The notes under the pieces were generated by a model. That model saw nothing but the letters and a program-made list of their open reading frames with translations. It was not told the DNA's origin and did no database searches. This document shows positions 1 to 9,303 of a DNA stretch of 14,014 nucleotides, piece after piece. Source of the stretch: Zygnema cylindricum (Eukaryota; Streptophyta; Zygnematophyceae; Zygnematales; Zygnemataceae); NCBI GenBank assembly GCA_037447655.1, contig JBBHKE010002792.1, forward strand, positions 1-14,014, given 5' to 3'. Each line of letters starts with the position of its first letter. The first letter of the stretch is position 1. The translations under genes were made by a program, and so were the position numbers.

Positions 1-118
1 ATCGACTTTTCTCTGCCGTTTTGCCTCAAAATTCAGGGAACTTTGTTAAAAACTTTAGCCGTACGAAAAATCATTTTTACCAAAGTACAGTGAAAGTCAA
101 TTCGATACTTCGAATGTA
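1..118 (-). mobile_element. Remnant of an A/B-type transposon right end, cut by the window edge
   Basis: Read on the minus strand from 118 downward, this stretch aligns with the sequence just right of the nested element in copy A (from 11200) and at the empty site in copy B (from 12231). All three begin TACAT, have TGTAC about 29 bases in and a GTACGG block about 57 bases in, with T-rich sequence between. Similarity fades toward position 1 and no terminal inverted repeat is visible, so the copy is old or runs off the window. On the other side of the nested element, 607-632 resembles the matching A/B flank (the ATGTT, GTCGTC and TGTG blocks). Homology was judged by eye. Confidence 0.45.
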
Positions 119-606
119 CACCGCATAAATAACGCTAATTCGGTCGCCCTAAACTTCGACTCTACCACGTTAAATAGAGTAAACGATTCTAAATTTTTCA
201 TTATACTATTTAAGGTATTTTTTGAATGAGCGCTAATAACTCTAATACAGTGCCGTTTTAAATAGAGTGGGGTACAGTCGGTATCTGACAGTGCAAAATT
301 GTACTTTACTAAGTAAAAAATTACAAATAATGATTTAATACAGGCCGTTATCATGTAACTGCATTTTAACAAACCGCGTACTGCAAACGTCATAGTGACG
401 ATAAACTGGACGTTTTGTCAAATTTTGTACGAATACCGAATTTACAGTAGAGAATTTCAACGTGTCAAATTAGGATACTTAAATAAATTAGAGTAAATTC
501 CTTTTTGAAAAAGTTCTATCACACAAATTAGAGTTCATAACTCTAATTATTTTTTTCTTTTTTTTTTACTCTAATTTTTTCTTTACTCTAATTACGATTC
601 GCGGTG
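119..606 (-). mobile_element. 488-bp non-autonomous TA-target element, inverted copy of the one at 10700-11199
   Basis: The element begins CACCGCATAAATAACGC and ends CGATTCGCGGTG, with TA on each side (117-118 and 607-608). Its reverse complement aligns along its length with 10700-11199. Shared landmarks include the cluster of AATTAGAGT/ACTCTAATT motifs (about 480-600 here), the block around TGATTTAATACAGGCCGTTA and the block near GCTAATTCGGTC. A 10-bp stem with a 3-base loop sits at 526-548. No coding capacity is supported, since the open frame on the minus strand at 97-393 runs out of the element into its flank. TA targets and short inverted ends suggest a Tc1/mariner-type MITE. The left terminus has lost about 14 bases compared with the other copy. 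Confidence 0.75.
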
Positions 607-1309
607 TACTGCATGTTTGTCGTCATGTGAACGCATTTTGGCCCTTTCCACTATTCGACCCCCGGGCAAAAGAATCCAGCCCATCAAAAACTTCATCAAA
701 AATCATCTTGAGAGGGTATTTTCAGTTGAAGTATCACCCAATCAACGAATTAAAAACGACCCACGCACGCGCCACACGAGTGGGAAGATTTTAGGACGAA
801 GGATAGTACTCAATATTTTTCACCCTGCCCGTCACGCGCATGTACGGAAAGACAAGCATGTACGTGAAAAATTCTGGAGGGGTCTCGGACCTCCACTTTC
901 ATTCATGGGTCCTTTGCAGAATTTTGCGTCGTCGTCGCCTCTCCCCTCTCCCTCTCACACTATCACTTTTATCTCACTTTTTAGAATGAGGCACGACAGT
1001 AGTGGTATGAAATGAAAGATATTTGAAAAATTATTCCTTTCACTACCTTTATGCATATTATTATGGCAAGTCGAGTGAGAAAAGTCGAAAAAACGAAATC
1101 GGGTAGCCATTGCTGAATCCTTGAATATGTGACGTCGACGTTGTCACAAGTGAAATTGGCGTCACAATGTCACAAAACTCAGAGTTGGAGGCCCGGAGTG
1201 AGTCGCGAGTTGGATTGACTCAAAATGAGTGGTTGGTTGTGAGTCGCGAGAACTGAGTAGCTCGGAGTGAGGTACTTTAAGTAATGGCGTGGAAGTGGCA
1301 AATGAGGGT
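607..1309. other. Intergenic, no gene recognised
   Basis: Open frames here (for example 617-1015) show no recognisable domain and are probably chance. ACGTCGACGT at 1132-1141 is a palindrome within a larger GTGAC/GTCAC inverted pair (1129-1147). The 12-mer GTGAGTCGCGAG is directly repeated at 1198-1209 and 1239-1250, and CGGAGTGAG at 1194-1202 and 1263-1271. This small repetitive patch leads into the purine tract. Confidence 0.5.
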
Positions 1310-1530
1310 TGAGTGGAGGGAGGGAGAGGCAAGAGGAGGGAGGGGGCTAGAGAGAGGATGAGGAAAGAGGAGGGGAGGGAATGAGGAAAAGAGAGTGTGG
1401 GGAAAGTGGGAGGGTAGAAGGGAAGGAGGTAAAAGGGGGAGGGGGGAAGTGGACAGAGAGAGTGGATGGAGCGGGAGAGAGGAAGGGAGGGCAAGAGGGG
1501 TGGTTGGGCAAGTGGTGGAGGCAAGGCAAG
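1310..1530 (+). repeat. Purine-rich (GGGAGAG-type) low-complexity tract
   Basis: About 220 bases of almost only G and A on the plus strand, broken by occasional T or C. The minus strand is polypyrimidine and therefore almost free of stop codons, which explains the Pro/Ser/Leu-only open frames on that strand. They should not be annotated as genes. Confidence 0.9.
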
Positions 1531-1931
1531 AGGTGTTAAAAGTTATGTATTTTCTAGGTCTGAATAGGGAAAATATAAGGAAGAAATAAAGCAAAGGCAG
1601 TCTGCTTCTCGCTCCACTCTCCAGTCCCCGTACTTGTTGTAGTCACTCAAGATTGGAGAGAGCTAGAACCATGGCTGCCTATGCTGTCTAAGGTGACAGA
1701 AAATAGGCTACTACTTAATCTGTACGAAAAAGACTGCCGGCTCTGGGATTTGATTCTAGTACCTAACGCCTGTTAAATTAACTGGTAGGTGACAGCTTTA
1801 TCCTGTAGACTAGGATCAGTGCTAAGACATATAGGGTACAATAGGTAGTTGAATAAATACAGGGCAAAGATTCCATTTAACTACTAGGACGGAATCATTG
1901 GCGTAGAGCCCGCTGTACCTTTTAAGCCGCA

Positions 1932-1960
1932 CGAAACAAATGTCACGGACATTTGTTTCG
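1932..1960. repeat. Perfect 13-bp inverted repeat with 3-base loop
   Basis: CGAAACAAATGTC (1932-1944), loop ACG, then GACATTTGTTTCG (1948-1960). The arms are perfect complements. The flanks (CCGC before, ACGG after) continue with partial pairing. Function unknown. Confidence 0.85.
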
Positions 1961-2149
1961 ACGGTCCGGATAAAAAGGCAATGTGAAATCGACGGTCGTG
2001 GTGCAAGCCGCCATTCCACAAAGGCCGCCTTGGCGTTTTCGGGCGCAGCCACTCCGGATGACACGTGGCGACATCGTACGTGGTTGCGGAATTCCCGGAG
2101 TGCAAGACAACAAGCTCGGATGTGACAGATGCCACCTGTATGGCCTGTC

Positions 2150-2186
2150 GTACAGAAAGTACACCGGCGCCTGTACTTTTCTGTAC
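2150..2186. repeat. Hairpin, 14/15-bp arms around CCGGCGCC
   Basis: GTACAGAAAGTACA (2150-2163), spacer CCGGCGCC, then TGTACTTTTCTGTAC (2172-2186). The arms pair fully except for one bulged base. It lies about 200 bp from the hairpin at 1932-1960. Function unknown. Confidence 0.85.
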
Positions 2187-2644
2187 GGTACAGTCTTGTG
2201 ATTGGCGCCGTACTTCACTAGAAGGGGTTTTAAAGAGGGAATAGGACTTAGAATATTTTGGGTAGGTAGCCGCCTCTCCCAAAGAGCATCTTGTATAAAA
2301 GGCAAACTTTGGCTAGCCATATCTATAAACTCAGTTGACCAATTTCAGTGATTCTTGTTGTTGCGGACTCAGGGGAGTCCAGGCTACACAGGGGTGTAGT
2401 CGGTCAGAGTTTTTGCCTGCCAGGGTGGCTGCATTTCTAAGGGAATGTCAAAGTGGGTGAATGTGTCCAAATCTCATATTCTAACTTTGCATTTTGTGGT
2501 GGAATCACAGGGGTGAAACTGTAATGGGGTTCTGATTGTCAAGGGGTCAATCATTTGGGTTTATATAAACTTGGAGTCGGCACTATCTAGATTAGCTTCT
2601 TTTGATCTGCGAATTTTGTGTGGCAATGGAGCCCATAGAATTTC

Positions 2645-3391
2645 AAGAGGAGGATTGAGTGGGAGGGGGAGAGAGGGAGCGAGAGAGGGTGAGGGAGGGA
2701 GTGAAGGAGAGGTGGAGGAAGGGGGGGGGAGGGGGAGTGGGTGGGATGCAGGGAGGGAGGGGGGGGGTGTGTGAGGGATGGAGAAGGGGAGAGGAGAAGA
2801 GGGAGGTAGGGGGAAGGAGCGAGGGGAGGGAGAGAGAGAGAGTGGCGGAGAGGTAGGGAGGGAGAAGGGGAGAGGGGAAGGAGAGAGAGGAGGAGAGGGA
2901 GGAAGGGAGGGAGAGGAGGGGGGGAGACCGATTAGGGTGGGGCAAGTGGATGGGGGGTGGAAGAATTGAGGGTGGGAAGGGAGAAGGGAGAGATGGAAGG
3001 GGAGAGAGGGGAGGGAGAGGGAGGAAGGGCGAGAGGGTAGGAGGGAAGGGAAGGGGGGGAGGGGGAAGGGGGGGGATGAGAGGAAAGAGGGGTGGAGGGA
3101 TGTGTAGAGGGTAGAGGGCAAGAGAGAGGCAGGAGGTAAAAAGAGGACAGGAGGGAGAGAGGGATGGAGGAAGAGAGAGAGTGAGGAGCATGTGAGGGGA
3201 GGGTGAGGGGAGGGAGAAGGGGAAGGGAGAGGTGGAGGGGAAGGGAGGATTGGAGTGAGGGAGGGAGAGAGGGTGGAGAGTGGGGAAGGGAGAGGAGGAA
3301 CGGAGAGGAGGGAGGGATGGAGATGGGGGAGGGAGGGAGGGGGGGGGGGACAGGAGGGGGTGGAGGGAGGTAGGGAGAAGAGGGAGGGAGG
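2645..3391 (+). repeat. About 750 bp of nearly uninterrupted polypurine
   Basis: G/A-only sequence on the plus strand with sparse T or C, built from variable GGGAGG, GAGAGG and GGAGGGA units without one fixed period. Several stretches have four or more runs of three or more G with loops under 8 bases (for example 2721-2745, 2751-2767 and 3325-3350). This is G-quadruplex-capable DNA, and mirror-repeat purine DNA can also form triplexes. Long minus-strand frames (2561-3121, 2643-3539) are products of the polypyrimidine complement, which rarely makes stop codons. Confidence 0.92.
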
Positions 3392-4905
3392 TCGTGACCT
3401 TTACCTCACTAAACATCCAAACAATCATCAAATTAATCCCGCCGGCCCCAAAAACACACCTCCATCGTAGCCAGGACATTTCCCAATTCCTCTTCCCCGA
3501 ACGAGTTGTATCATTTGCATGCTCATAGTTGTGTTCCAAATAATTTCAAGCGTAATGGGCTACAGAGTACATGACTTTGGGCTTTTGACGAAAATTGAAA
3601 TGATTTTAACTTGAAAACGCGTTTTTATAGTAGGATAAGAAAAATAAGCAAAAGAAATTGTTTTTCCTCCATTTTTCTCCCCGTGCATCCAAGTATCCTG
3701 GTTATTTGGTTTGTCAAGGGGTGACTTAAGTGCTTGATAGGATGATGCTTGATGGGCAAAAAACGAGGGAGCTTTTGCAGCTGCTAAACCCTAGTGATTG
3801 TAGTCATAATGAACGTCAAACAATACAGCGTCCATCACTATTAGAGTTAACGGATACTATTACAAGAGCAACAACTAGAACGACAAAATAACAATACAAA
3901 TCGCAATGTAAGCTGCTCCACCTTCATTAAGGTGATCTTGCAAAATTCTTACAATAGGCCTACTCTCCACTGTTTCTAATCATTGTCGATAGACTTTGCG
4001 AAGGGACACTGACTACTTCAATAACTGACAGAACCTCAGGAGTTAACGTCTTAATCACAGATATGAAAATACATTTATTTTCCAGCCTCACACATTACAG
4101 TTTTTAATCCACGTCAGTACCCTGTTGGTTCTTGTTTTGTGTGTTCCCCAAGTACTTCTCAGGTACACGCAATTCAAATTCTCCGGTATTATTTGCAGTT
4201 ACAGTCACATGTTTTCAGGTTTTCCAGGGTTACTTCATAAATCTTAAATAGAGAACCTTAAGCCGTAAGCGAATTATCCGTTCTCACAAAAAAAATACCA
4301 TCAAATTGAAAATTGCTCAACAAAAATATCTGTAACTTGCACAGGACAATCACAAGCTGACAATTTAGTCAAACCTAATACAAAAATACCTTCAAATACC
4401 GGCTTTCCCTGTTTAATGCTTGACAATGCTTCCATAAATATTTTGATCTCAGTTCTGTTCGCAAGGATAAATCATAAGGAAGCAGCAGATGCAAGCTGTG
4501 TAGTTACAAATAAAGTAGAAAAAAAACAGCAGTACAGTGATGATATATGGCCTGATACAATTCACAATCTAACTGACAACCTTAATCCTCGATACCTGCC
4601 TGTTTTCCTCATTAAGCGGGTCGTTTCTCTTCAAAGCAAAAGGAAGAAAACAAACTCCACCGTGTATGGCAGCTGGTAACCCCAAAAGTGTCTTCTCCGA
4701 ACACTTTGAGAAATTTTTAATCACTCAACATAATCTTCTAGGGAAACTCACTGTGGATCCGTCTCCTGTCTACACTTTTTGATGGTTTCCAGGCAAATCT
4801 TAAGAATCAATGTGATCAACGCTTGAACTGGTCACCAAATTGGGCAATGAGATTCTGCTATAGGCAAGATAGCACACATACAAATCTAAAAATGGGAAAC
4901 GTTTT
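3392..4905. other. AT-rich intergenic DNA downstream of the plastid L1 gene
   Basis: No supported gene. The part just below 4906 should contain the 3' untranslated region of the minus-strand L1 gene. On that strand, sequence just past the stop includes TTGTATGTGTGC, which resembles loose plant polyadenylation far-upstream elements, but no cleavage site can be fixed. An 87-codon plus-strand frame at 4416-4679 has no recognisable features. Confidence 0.5.
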
Positions 4906-7900
4906 CTATGCTTCAACTGGAAGCTTGTAGTCTCGTAGAGCGCTCACATTAAGACGAATAGAAGGGCCCATCGTAGTACAAACATAAGCTGTCTTCCAAT
5001 ATACTCCCTTTGATCCAGTGGGTCGGTTAGAGTCCACCGAGTTCTGCAAAACAAAAAATGAAGAAACATTATTCACAATTTCCACACCAGGCAAAAGCTA
5101 ATAAGCCATGAGGGTGCCTTGAGAAAGCAACACAATTACGAAGAATACGTGCAGCTTTTGTGTAAACCATAAAAAAATTCTTTGCAAGAAGGCCAAAATA
5201 AATAAAAAACACAATTAGAGAAACCCATAACATTCAGAATAAAATGCTAGTTTCTTTGAAACCAAACAATAGTGCATAAAATCAAAGGTGCTCTAAAATT
5301 GAGGTATCTGATGACGTTTCTTGGATAATAATGGTTTGCGTCAAAAGGTCCTCAAGGAAACCATGCACTGGATTTGACACCTAACAAAAATTGTCCAATA
5401 AGTTGCTCAAAAATGACAACAGCGCAGTACAAATTCGGAAGTAAACGAAGTAGAACCCAAAAAAGTTCCAACAATCCCAATAGTGCAAAAAGACGTCCAA
5501 TTGCATGTCAGGTTTGCTTTACATAAAAAACTCTGGCGAGAAGGCTAGGTGCATTACCACGACAGCGATAAGGTTAGTGAGAAGGTCCTCTGCAGCGAAA
5601 GAGCTCTTTCCAAAAAGCACATGGACGATTCCTGTCTTATCCGCTCGGTACTCAACCTTTCCTGCTTTGAATTCCGTGATGGCCTGAAAACAAAAAGCAC
5701 ACGCAATTTTATTAACTCCATCCAAATATGGATTTTCAGTTGTCAAAAAGGCAACCGTAATAAGCTCAAAGAAAACAGATGAAATGCACCAAAAAATAAG
5801 CATAGAAAGAGACAAGCTAAATGCGCCTAACATAAAAAAGAGTAGGCATAGATGTAGGATACAGTGAGCTGAGAGATGACAAACAGTTGAAGTAAGAGCA
5901 TACACGTGGAATCAGAAAATGAAAAAGAAAAATCCTTCACATGGTTTTGAGCTCACCGCCGTCAAGTCAGTTGTCACGGTTCCAGCCTTAGGGTTAGGCA
6001 TGAGCCCACGAGGTCCCAACATTCGACCTAGTTTTGCCACCTGGCAAAAATACAAGCCACAGAGCTATTGTTAACTTCATGCCTAATCGACATACAAGCC
6101 TTTCCTCAACAGAACTGCCATAGAGCTCAAATTGAAGACAATATGCTTCACGTTTTCTTTCACTGGCCGCACTTAACTTAAGAGACTTAGAGCACTTAAT
6201 AGCTGAGACTGCCTACCTTAGGCATCATGTCAGGGGTGGCAATGAGCTTGTCAAAGTCAAGGAAGCCTCCTTGAATTTTTTCTATCAGGTCCTCTCCTCC
6301 TACCAAATCAGCTCCCGCAGAGGTCGCCTCCATCTGCTTTTCTCCTGCAGTCCCATAATCCCAAATCTGCTTTTCTTACTTGGCCGATTTAACAATCAAG
6401 TAAAACCCGCAAATCCTAATTTGCTATTAAACCTCGTCTCCATTCTCAGCTTCCAAAAGAGCAGGAAGCAAACATAACCTCTCCCACCCCTCCACTCCTC
6501 CCTCCCCTCCTCTCTGGAAAAGGTGAAGAGCTTTACCCTGTGTCAGAACAGCCACTCGGATAGTTTGTCCTGTCCCCTTTGGCAGGGAAACCTGATCCAG
6601 ACAGATGATCCAAACATCAGACAAAACTAAAAAGTGCAGGAATTATGGCAGCATTCCAGTCACCAAAGCTATCAAACTATATTTTAAGCCAATGAACTTG
6701 TTCCTGCTCTCTCTCTCTATCCCCCTCTCCCTCTCTATCTCTTTACTCCACTAACACCATGTACAGGCTTTACAAGATTCAGAAAACCATATTGAGAACA
6801 CTAGATTGAGAAAACCAAGAATCAGACGATTAAAGGGGTTTTGGATCATACCGTTGCACGCAATTGTTGATCAGCGTATTTAGGGTCGATGTTGAGACGG
6901 AAATGAGCCTCCGCAGACTCGTCAAATTTCACACTCGCAATATCTTTGAGAAGCCTGACAGCAGTAGACGGCTCATACTCCTGCTTTGCCTCCCTTAACT
7001 TCTGGACTTCCAAAAACCTCTTTGATCGTGTCTGTTTTTTCACACAACCTCAAGCCACGTTAGCAGATACTTAATGTACTTTACAACGTCGTGTCATTTT
7101 AAATCTAGTGTACTTTATGAAGTAGTGTAATGTACACCCGGTACTATAATGAACGTTCATATTTTTTTTGTCCTTCAGACTCATTTTCTCCGTGCACACT
7201 TTGTCCGATTATTAATCTGACAGTTGCCATGGAAAGCAAAACATTGTACCTTTCAATTGGCAGTCTCAACATAAAAATCAACGCTGTGTGCACAATGAAA
7301 AAGACAATTTAAGCGGCAAAAAAGTTCGGACGCTGATAGCAATACACGGTATAATGTATGATGTAATATATTTTACAGTTTTATGCACTATCATGCACTT
7401 TTTATTTTTTAGTAATGGACATTCCCATGGATTGGTGAATTGCCAGCTGTCATGGCCATTTTGGAGTGTTGCTCTAAAAAGCAAAAATGACAAGCATAAA
7501 TGTATCTACAACCAATTACTACTTGTCTTCATATTGTCTTTTTGATGCCAGAAAAGAACTGAACCCTCTGTGAGAACAAGAATTCCGAACCGTTCGGTGA
7601 AACACAGTGGGGAATTAGCATGTGCCTAAAATTGAGGCAAATTGGCCATAATTCCAGATAAATGGAGGCCAGTAACTACATTAATATTTGTCCAAAGGGC
7701 AAATGAGCTCAAAAGAGCTAAAGAGGTGAAGGACTTAAAAGTACCCACAGAGATGCCATCTGCTTCTTCTCGTATTATGAAAGGTATAATATTAGGGTGT
7801 AAATTTGTATAAGGGTGCAAATTATAAAAAACATTGGCCTCTGCATGTCCACTTCACCAATTCGAACCTCACAAGCCTTGAGAGGTGAGATTTTAAAAAG

Positions 7901-8604
7901 TTATCAAAAATGGACTCTTTTCCAGGCCTTAGGAAATGCGAAAAAATAATGAATTTGTCTTACATCAAAGACAAATATCAAAGATAACAAGAATATGACC
8001 AGAACACGATAACATGACAAGAGTGTGACAAAAATGCTGATGGAAGGGGAGGTCGACCATGTAAATTTAAACTAGAGACCGGTAGGTCATAGCAATATTC
8101 AATTCCTGAGCATAATAATAATCTAAGCAGAAAAGAGAGAGGTAAAACAAAAGAAAAAAAGAAAAAGCAAATTCAGCATCCTGACAAGAAAGTGAGAAAC
8201 AGATGCTAGTCCAGAGAGAGAGAGAGAGAGGGACAGAGAAAAGGAGAACGCATTACCCAATCTCTCTTAAGAGGCAATGCTCGTTTGCCAACACGGTTGG
8301 CTGTACGGACAGATGATGAAGAATCTTGGATGACGTCATCATCCATCAGAGCATCCTCTTCGAGAGTAGGAAACAGCTCCGCAACCGCCACCGTGGCGGC
8401 TCTGGATTTTACATCACGTGCCACTTGGCGCCACGTTTGAGCGCCAGCTGGTCTGCAGAGGACAGCTCCTGTGGCTGATGTGGATCTTAATCCAACGTGG
8501 CTCCCTCTGATTGGGCCCCTGGCGGCAGTGCTGGCGGCGCCACAGTCCAGCCGCAATGCTACTGTGGATGATGCAAGCTCTGCCACGTGGCAAGCGGAGC
8601 TCAT
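4906..8604 (-). CDS. PRPL1: Chloroplast 50S ribosomal protein L1 (uL1c), seven exons
   Basis: Encodes plastid ribosomal protein uL1, which binds 23S rRNA and forms the mobile L1 stalk that handles exiting tRNA. Exons (minus strand): 8604-8257, 7031-6852, 6591-6537, 6344-6217, 6040-5957, 5683-5558 and 5043-4906. All introns are GT-AG. They are phase 0 except the one after exon 3 (phase 1), and the splices give an unbroken 352-residue protein, typical of plant plastid L1. Exon 1 (residues 1-116) is rich in Ser, Ala and Arg, as expected for a transit peptide, then acidic. The mature protein starts near [14 protein letters not shown] (117). Conserved blocks are [20 protein letters not shown], the L1 signature [14 protein letters not shown] (245-258), [14 protein letters not shown] and [10 protein letters not shown] near the C-terminus. 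ATG at 8604 is the first in-frame start, in context ACCATGA. Not seen: transcript ends. Confidence 0.95.
6703..6743 (+). repeat. CT-rich low-complexity stretch in L1 intron 2
   Basis: CTCTCTCTCTAT and CCCCCTCTCCCTCTC units in the plus strand, so purine-rich on the strand transcribed for L1. It lies inside the 260-bp second intron (6592-6851). Confidence 0.6.
7135..7351 (+). mobile_element. 217-bp TA-flanked MITE in L1 intron 1 (copy D')
   Basis: Begins CACCCGGTACT after TA (7133-7134) and ends CAATACACGGTA before TA (7352-7353). The two ends form a long imperfect terminal inverted repeat of roughly 75 bases, including CTCCGTGCACAC near one side and GTGTGCAC near the other. The whole unit aligns with the reverse complement of 12730-12944 (215 bp), including the internal landmarks AATCTGACAGTTGC and GGCAGTCTCAA (the other copy reads AATCTGACGGTTG and AACAGTCTCCA). 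No coding capacity. It lies entirely inside the first intron (7032-8256), so the protein is unaffected. Confidence 0.8.
8213..8230 (+). repeat. (AG)9 microsatellite just inside L1 intron 1
   Basis: Eighteen bases of alternating A and G, so CT repeats on the transcribed strand, starting 26 bases downstream of the intron 1 donor (GTAATG at 8256). Pyrimidine-rich sequence this close to a donor may affect recognition, but this is only an inference. Confidence 0.85.
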
Positions 8605-8647
8605 GGTTGCTGGTGTGCTACTTCCTGCTGAATTTCGTTGCCACGTG
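8584..8647. promoter_or_regulatory. Pair of G-boxes (CCACGTGG) around the L1 start codon
   Basis: The palindrome CCACGTGG occurs at 8583-8590 and 8641-8648. The second lies 37-44 bases upstream of the ATG, and the first falls within codons 5-8. A further CACGTG core is at 8415-8420, deeper in exon 1. G-boxes are bound by plant bZIP and bHLH factors (HY5, PIF) at light-regulated nuclear genes for plastid proteins. The motifs are seen directly; their use here is inferred. Confidence 0.5.
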
Positions 8648-8700
8648 GCGGTCGGGAAAGAGAAGTGGAAGGAAAAAGAAAGAAATTATCAATGTGACAG

Positions 8701-8709
8701 AAACCCTAA
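8701..8709 (+). promoter_or_regulatory. Telo-box (AAACCCTAA) in the L1 5' region
   Basis: AAACCCTAA is followed directly by AAACCCTGC, about 97-105 bases upstream of the L1 ATG. Telo-boxes near transcription starts are characteristic of plant ribosomal-protein and other translation genes, so position and gene class agree. The transcription start is not visible. Confidence 0.55.
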
Positions 8710-9215
8710 AAACCCTGCACTTCCGACCGCCTTATCCGAAGCATAGTTTAAACGTGCGAAAACTATTGGATACGCTACAGTACATATGATGTGAAAACGT
8801 AATACTGTATATGTGTACCGTACAAATTGTTTGGGTAAACCACGTATAGTACGATTATACTGCATATAGCATTTCCATTTGTTTTCGCACATCTGTATGA
8901 TCTGAAAAGCCCGACCCACATGCTGGATCGCTGTTGCGCATTTTCCCAAAGATCATTGACGTATAACTGTATATCACGCGTATAGTACGGTCAGTACAGG
9001 GTTAACAATTTAACATGCATAAGTTTTTCCAATTGTTTCCTGACTGTGACGTCACATGCTACAAGCTAAAGAACGCACTATAACTTCCACGCGAGACGTA
9101 GCCATTGGCAGTGTGCCACGTCGTATGAAGTGGACTTGATAGAAAGGCGCCTACGCGGCCGATTTCCGTGCAGTACATCCGACTGTGCGGAGATTGGATA
9201 GCCGTACAAGCTGCC
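8710..9215. other. Upstream (promoter-side) region of L1, no gene recognised
   Basis: AT-rich DNA with many short GTAC, TATAC and GTATA palindromes (8760-9000). A perfect TGACGTCA bZIP-type palindrome lies at 9047-9054. No TATA box or start site can be assigned with confidence, and short open frames here have no recognisable content. Confidence 0.45.
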
Positions 9216-9303
9216 TAAGGGTGCGTCTCCATGTACTTAAAACTTAGAGAAATGACTTTGTCTTTTAGCGCAGATCCGGCGGACCCGGATTTCGGGTGTC
9301 CCT

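Larger units (their letters stand above)
1531..2644. other. Spacer between the two purine tracts, no gene recognised
   Basis: Mixed-composition DNA with overlapping open frames on both strands around 1822-2320, none with a recognisable domain. It holds two strong hairpins (listed separately) and a small CTACAC/GTGTAG stem near 2384-2400. The hairpins and overlapping frames would fit decayed mobile DNA, but I find no terminal repeats or target duplication to define an element. Confidence 0.5.

Noticed and set aside
1162-1594. Open frames of 60-120 codons on both strands over the first purine tract
   Set aside because: Same low-complexity artefact, with no domain or codon signal.
1822-2320. 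Overlapping open frames on both strands (up to 132 codons)
   Set aside because: Frames overlap on both strands, none has a recognisable domain, and they span a perfect hairpin. More likely chance in decayed repeat DNA.
2561-3539. Long minus-strand open frames of 186 and 298 codons rich in Pro, Ser and Leu
   Set aside because: They read the polypyrimidine complement of the purine tract, which almost lacks stop codons. The residue content simply mirrors the tract.
4416-4679. 87-codon plus-strand frame
   Set aside because: No recognisable domain, AT-rich, and situated downstream of a gene on the opposite strand; probably chance.
5519-5905. 128-codon minus-strand frame
   Set aside because: Contains L1 exon 6 but reads on into introns on both sides; the splice sites at 5683 and 5558 define the real exon.
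6427-6624. 65-codon minus-strand frame beginning [11 protein letters not shown]
   Set aside because: It is L1 exon 3 (6591-6537) with intron sequence read through at both ends.
7850-7885. Possible tRNA T-arm (GGTTCGAATTGG on the minus strand)
   Set aside because: The flanking bases do not pair into a 5-bp T stem, and no acceptor or anticodon arm fits at the right spacing.
8760-9000. Possible further TA MITE in the L1 upstream region, suggested by many GTAC/GTATA palindromes
   Set aside because: No paired long terminal repeats, no CACCG ends and no convincing target duplication.
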